NCBI GenBank assembly: GCA_031268055.1
Contig: JAIRXY010000068.1
Span: forward strand, 1 to 6,913
Direction of reading: 5' to 3'
Length of the DNA stretch: 6,913 nt
Origin: Prevotellaceae bacterium
GTDB lineage: Bacteria > Bacteroidota > Bacteroidia > Bacteroidales > UBA932
Under the pieces are notes generated by a model. That model was not told where the DNA came from and searched no databases. It saw only the letters and a program-made list of their open reading frames with translations. The position numbers were made by a program, and so were the translations under genes. The stretch's first letter is position 1. Every line of letters begins with the position of its first letter. Below, in pieces: positions 4,776-6,913 of this stretch.

Positions 4776-6215
4776 ATGGAAATATCTCGACGCAGCTTTA
4801 TCAAGACAAGCGCTGTCACCTTAGCAGGGTTGGCAGCAAGCAACAACCTGTTTGCCCACGATGCAGAGGGCAAAGCAAGCAGCAAAGCGGGCAAGGCCGC
4901 TGCCGCCGGTGCGCACGGCAAATTTAAATCCAAGGCGGTTGACGCAGCCATTGCCGAAGTAAAAGCAAAAATAAAAGACCCGAAGCTGGCGGCGATGTTC
5001 GAGAAGTGCTTCCCCAACACGCTCGACACCACCGTAACCTACAAGGTAGTCAACGGTAAGCCCGACACCTTTGTTATTACCGGCGACATACCCGCCCTGT
5101 GGCTACGCGACTCCTCGGCGCAGGTGTGGCCTTACCTGCCTCTGGTAAATCGGGACAACGAACTCAAGGCTATGGTCAACGGGCTAATTCGCCGGCAGGC
5201 CGCATGCGTATGCATCGACCCATACGCCAACGCCTTCAACGATGGCCCCACCGGTGGCGAATGGCAAAAAGATTTGACCGACATGAAGCTTGATTTGCAC
5301 GAGCGAAAGTGGGAAATAGACTCGCTCTGCTACACCGTGCGCCTTGCCTACGGCTACTGGAAAACCACCGACGATACATCGGCCTTTGACGAGCAGTGGC
5401 AAAAAGCAGCGCGCCTCATCTACCAGACGTTTGTGGAGCAGCAGCGCAAAAATGATAAAGGCCCGTACAAATTTCAGCGGCTCACCGAGCGGCAGCTGGA
5501 TACGCTCTCCAACGACGGATGGGGAAACCCCGTTAACCCTGTGGGGCTAATCGTATCCTCATTCCGCCCCTCCGACGACGCTACTACCCTTGGATTTCTT
5601 GTCCCCGCCAACCTCTTTGCCATCTTGTCGCTGCGCCAGCTCGCCGAGATTTACACAGCGGTGATAGGCGACAAAAATTTTGCTGCAAAGTGCGAGGCCC
5701 TGGCCAACGAGGTGGAGGCCGCCATCAAGAAGTATGCCGTTGTGGAGCGCGCCGGATACGGAAAAGTTTACGCCTACGAAGTCGACGGCTTTGGCAACTA
5801 CCTCTGCATGGACGACGCCAACGTGCCCAGCCTGCTATCGCTGCCCTACTTAGGCTACTGCGCACCCACCGACCCCATTTACCAGAACACCCGTCGCCTG
5901 ATATGGAGCAAGGACAACCCCTACTTTTTTAAGGGCACGGCAGCCGAAGGTATCGGCGGGCCGCACATCGGCTACGACTACATTTGGCCTATGAGCATCA
6001 TCATGCGCGCCTTGACCAGCGTCAGCGACGACGAAATACGCTGGTGCGTCAAAACCCTGCGCGATACCGACGGCGGTACAGGCTTTATGCACGAATCCTT
6101 CCACAAGGACGACGCCGCTAAGTTTACCCGAAAGTGGTTTGCTTGGGCAAACACTCTGTTTGGCGAGCTGATACCCAAGCTGGTGAACGAAGGAAAGGTA
6201 AACCTGCTCGGCTAA
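4776..6215 (+). CDS. GH125 exo-alpha-1,6-mannosidase with Tat-type signal
   Basis: This 479-residue enzyme is of the metal-independent alpha-mannosidase family (formerly DUF1237), inverting enzymes that remove terminal alpha-1,6-linked mannose from N-glycans or mannans. The (alpha/alpha)6-barrel domain runs from about residue 75 to 475. Family motifs are ALWLRDSSAQVWPY (107-120), RKWEIDSLCY (177-186), FRPSDDATTLGFLVPANLF (263-281), MDDANVPSLLSLPYLG (345-360), HIGYDYIWPM (397-406) and MHESF (438-442). Asp267 and Glu440 fit the spacing of the catalytic Asp220 and Glu393 of the Clostridium perfringens enzyme. The N terminus, SRRSFIK (4-10) followed by a mild hydrophobic stretch to about 27, is a textbook twin-arginine signal, implying export of the folded enzyme to the periplasm. 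Residues 31-57 form an unusual Lys/Ala/Gly-rich linker. It is likely a partner of the GH130 and MFS genes, though the porin and small gene on the other strand lie between. Confidence 0.93.
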   Translation: MEISRRSFIKTSAVTLAGLAASNNLFAHDAEGKASSKAGKAAAAGAHGKFKSKAVDAAIAEVKAKIKDPKLAAMFEKCFPNTLDTTVTYKVVNGKPDTFVITGDIPALWLRDSSAQVWPYLPLVNRDNELKAMVNGLIRRQAACVCIDPYANAFNDGPTGGEWQKDLTDMKLDLHERKWEIDSLCYTVRLAYGYWKTTDDTSAFDEQWQKAARLIYQTFVEQQRKNDKGPYKFQRLTERQLDTLSNDGWGNPVNPVGLIVSSFRPSDDATTLGFLVPANLFAILSLRQLAEIYTAVIGDKNFAAKCEALANEVEAAIKKYAVVERAGYGKVYAYEVDGFGNYLCMDDANVPSLLSLPYLGYCAPTDPIYQNTRRLIWSKDNPYFFKGTAAEGIGGPHIGYDYIWPMSIIMRALTSVSDDEIRWCVKTLRDTDGGTGFMHESFHKDDAAKFTRKWFAWANTLFGELIPKLVNEGKVNLLG

Positions 6216-6270
6216 TTGCGCTGAAAGCTCAAGAAAAACAATCGCATCTTTTCAAGCTGCTTACAAGTGA

Positions 6271-6286
6271 TAAATTTGTAATTTTG
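6271..6286 (+). promoter_or_regulatory. Two abutting -7-like boxes upstream of pyrH
   Basis: TAAATTTG (6271-6278) and TAATTTTG (6279-6286) both fit TAnnTTTG and lie 24-40 bases before the pyrH ATG. A T-run (6249-6252) is the only -33-like element, 18 bases upstream of the first box. pyrH therefore probably has its own promoter and does not depend on GH125 read-through. I see no clear terminator between 6215 and this point. Confidence 0.45.
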
Positions 6287-6310
6287 CAAAATTTATTAGC
6301 AAAAAAATTT

Positions 6311-6913
6311 ATGGTTAAGTATAAGCGAATCCTGCTGAAGCTGAGCGGCGAAGCCCTGATGGGCAATGCCTCCTACGGCATTAGCCCCGATGTGCTCAAC
6401 ACGTACGCCGAGCAAATAAAGGAGGTGGTAGGCATGGGCGTACAGGTGGGCGTGGTGATTGGCGGCGGCAACATTTTTCGCGGATTAAGCGGCGTCGACA
6501 AAGGCTTTGACCGCGTAAAGGGCGACCAAATGGGTATGCTGGCAACCGTCATCAACAGCATTGGCTTGCAGTGCGCCCTCGAAGGGAAAGGCTGCAAGGC
6601 GCGTACATTTACCTCCGTGTTCATGGAGCCTGTAGGCGAAAGCTTCTCGAAGAACAAGGCCTTGAGCAGCATGGAGCATGGCTACGTGGCTATTATTGGC
6701 GGCGGCACAGGCAACCCGTTCTTCACCACCGATAGCGCCTCGGCATTACGCGCCATTGAGCTTGAGGCAAACCTGCTGCTCAAGGGCACCCGCGTGGACG
6801 GAGTGTACACCGCCGACCCCGAAAAGGATAAAACGGCCACCAAGTTCACCCGCATAACCTACGACGAGGCTTACTCTAAAGGATTGAAAATTATGGATTT
6901 AGCGGCATTTGCC
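6311..6913 (+). CDS. pyrH: UMP kinase (uridylate kinase), 3'-truncated by window edge
   Basis: The open frame starts at ATG 6311 and runs off the window after 201 residues; the family is about 235-240 residues, so some 35 are missing. It is a cytoplasmic hexameric amino-acid-kinase-fold enzyme that phosphorylates UMP to UDP with ATP in pyrimidine synthesis. Diagnostic motifs are YKRILLKLSGEALMG (4-18), VVIGGGNIFRG (48-58), GDQMGMLATVINSIGLQ (71-87), AIIGGGTGNPFFTTDSASALR (127-147, Gly-rich UMP site region) and KGTRVDGVYTADP (158-170). The upstream gap is AT-rich with its own -7 boxes. It is a housekeeping gene with no evident link to the mannoside genes. No frameshift or missing residue is seen in the visible part. 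Confidence 0.97.
   Translation, partial: MVKYKRILLKLSGEALMGNASYGISPDVLNTYAEQIKEVVGMGVQVGVVIGGGNIFRGLSGVDKGFDRVKGDQMGMLATVINSIGLQCALEGKGCKARTFTSVFMEPVGESFSKNKALSSMEHGYVAIIGGGTGNPFFTTDSASALRAIELEANLLLKGTRVDGVYTADPEKDKTATKFTRITYDEAYSKGLKIMDLAAFA

Noticed and set aside
1..6913. CRISPR arrays, tRNA or rRNA genes, insertion sequences
   Set aside because: No regularly spaced long repeats, no tRNA-like cloverleaf or rRNA sequence noticed, and no intact transposase with terminal inverted repeats.

Overview
The window looks like a chromosomal segment of a Bacteroidota bacterium, probably of the order Bacteroidales. The evidence is: TAnnTTTG-type -7 promoter boxes upstream of several genes; no Shine-Dalgarno sequences, with A/T-rich leaders instead; an outer-membrane porin with a C-terminal Phe; a GH130 phosphorylase very like enzymes known from gut Bacteroides; and AT-rich intergenic DNA between moderately GC-rich genes. 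The species cannot be named from this sequence.

Layout. 2-175 is the 3' end of an AT-rich plus-strand gene that starts outside the window. 176-409 is intergenic, with a promoter for the next gene. 410-1690 is an AmpG-like MFS transporter, followed by an A/T heptamer array (1684-1740) and then a GH130 beta-1,4-mannoside phosphorylase (1746-2708). These two genes probably form one transcript. 2709-3032 has no intact gene; it holds two hairpins and a possible decayed or frameshifted minus-strand coding remnant. On the minus strand are a small protein of unknown function (3033-3404) and, upstream of it, an OprP/OprO-like porin (best start 4514, stop at 3459). A divergent intergenic region (4515-4775) carries promoters both ways and a perfect 18-bp palindrome. 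On the plus strand, 4776-6215 is a GH125 exo-alpha-1,6-mannosidase with a Tat-type signal. The window closes with pyrH (UMP kinase) from 6311, cut off at its 3' end.

How the genes fit together. GH125 would trim alpha-1,6-linked mannose outside the cytoplasm. The MFS transporter would import a small mannoside. The cytoplasmic GH130 enzyme would phosphorolyse beta-1,4-mannosyl linkages such as Man-GlcNAc, giving mannose 1-phosphate. That fits salvage of N-glycan cores or mannans. The pairing of MFS and GH130 is known from Bacteroides N-glycan loci; placing this GH125 and the porin in the same pathway is inference. No SusC/SusD pair, GH92, GH18 or GH20 gene is visible here. pyrH is a housekeeping gene and marks the edge of the catabolic cluster.

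I found no convincing new defence or mobile system. The most unusual items are the heptamer array between MFS and GH130, the Tat-type signal with a Lys/Ala-rich linker on GH125, the palindrome between porin and GH125, and the possible broken gene at 2828-3050.
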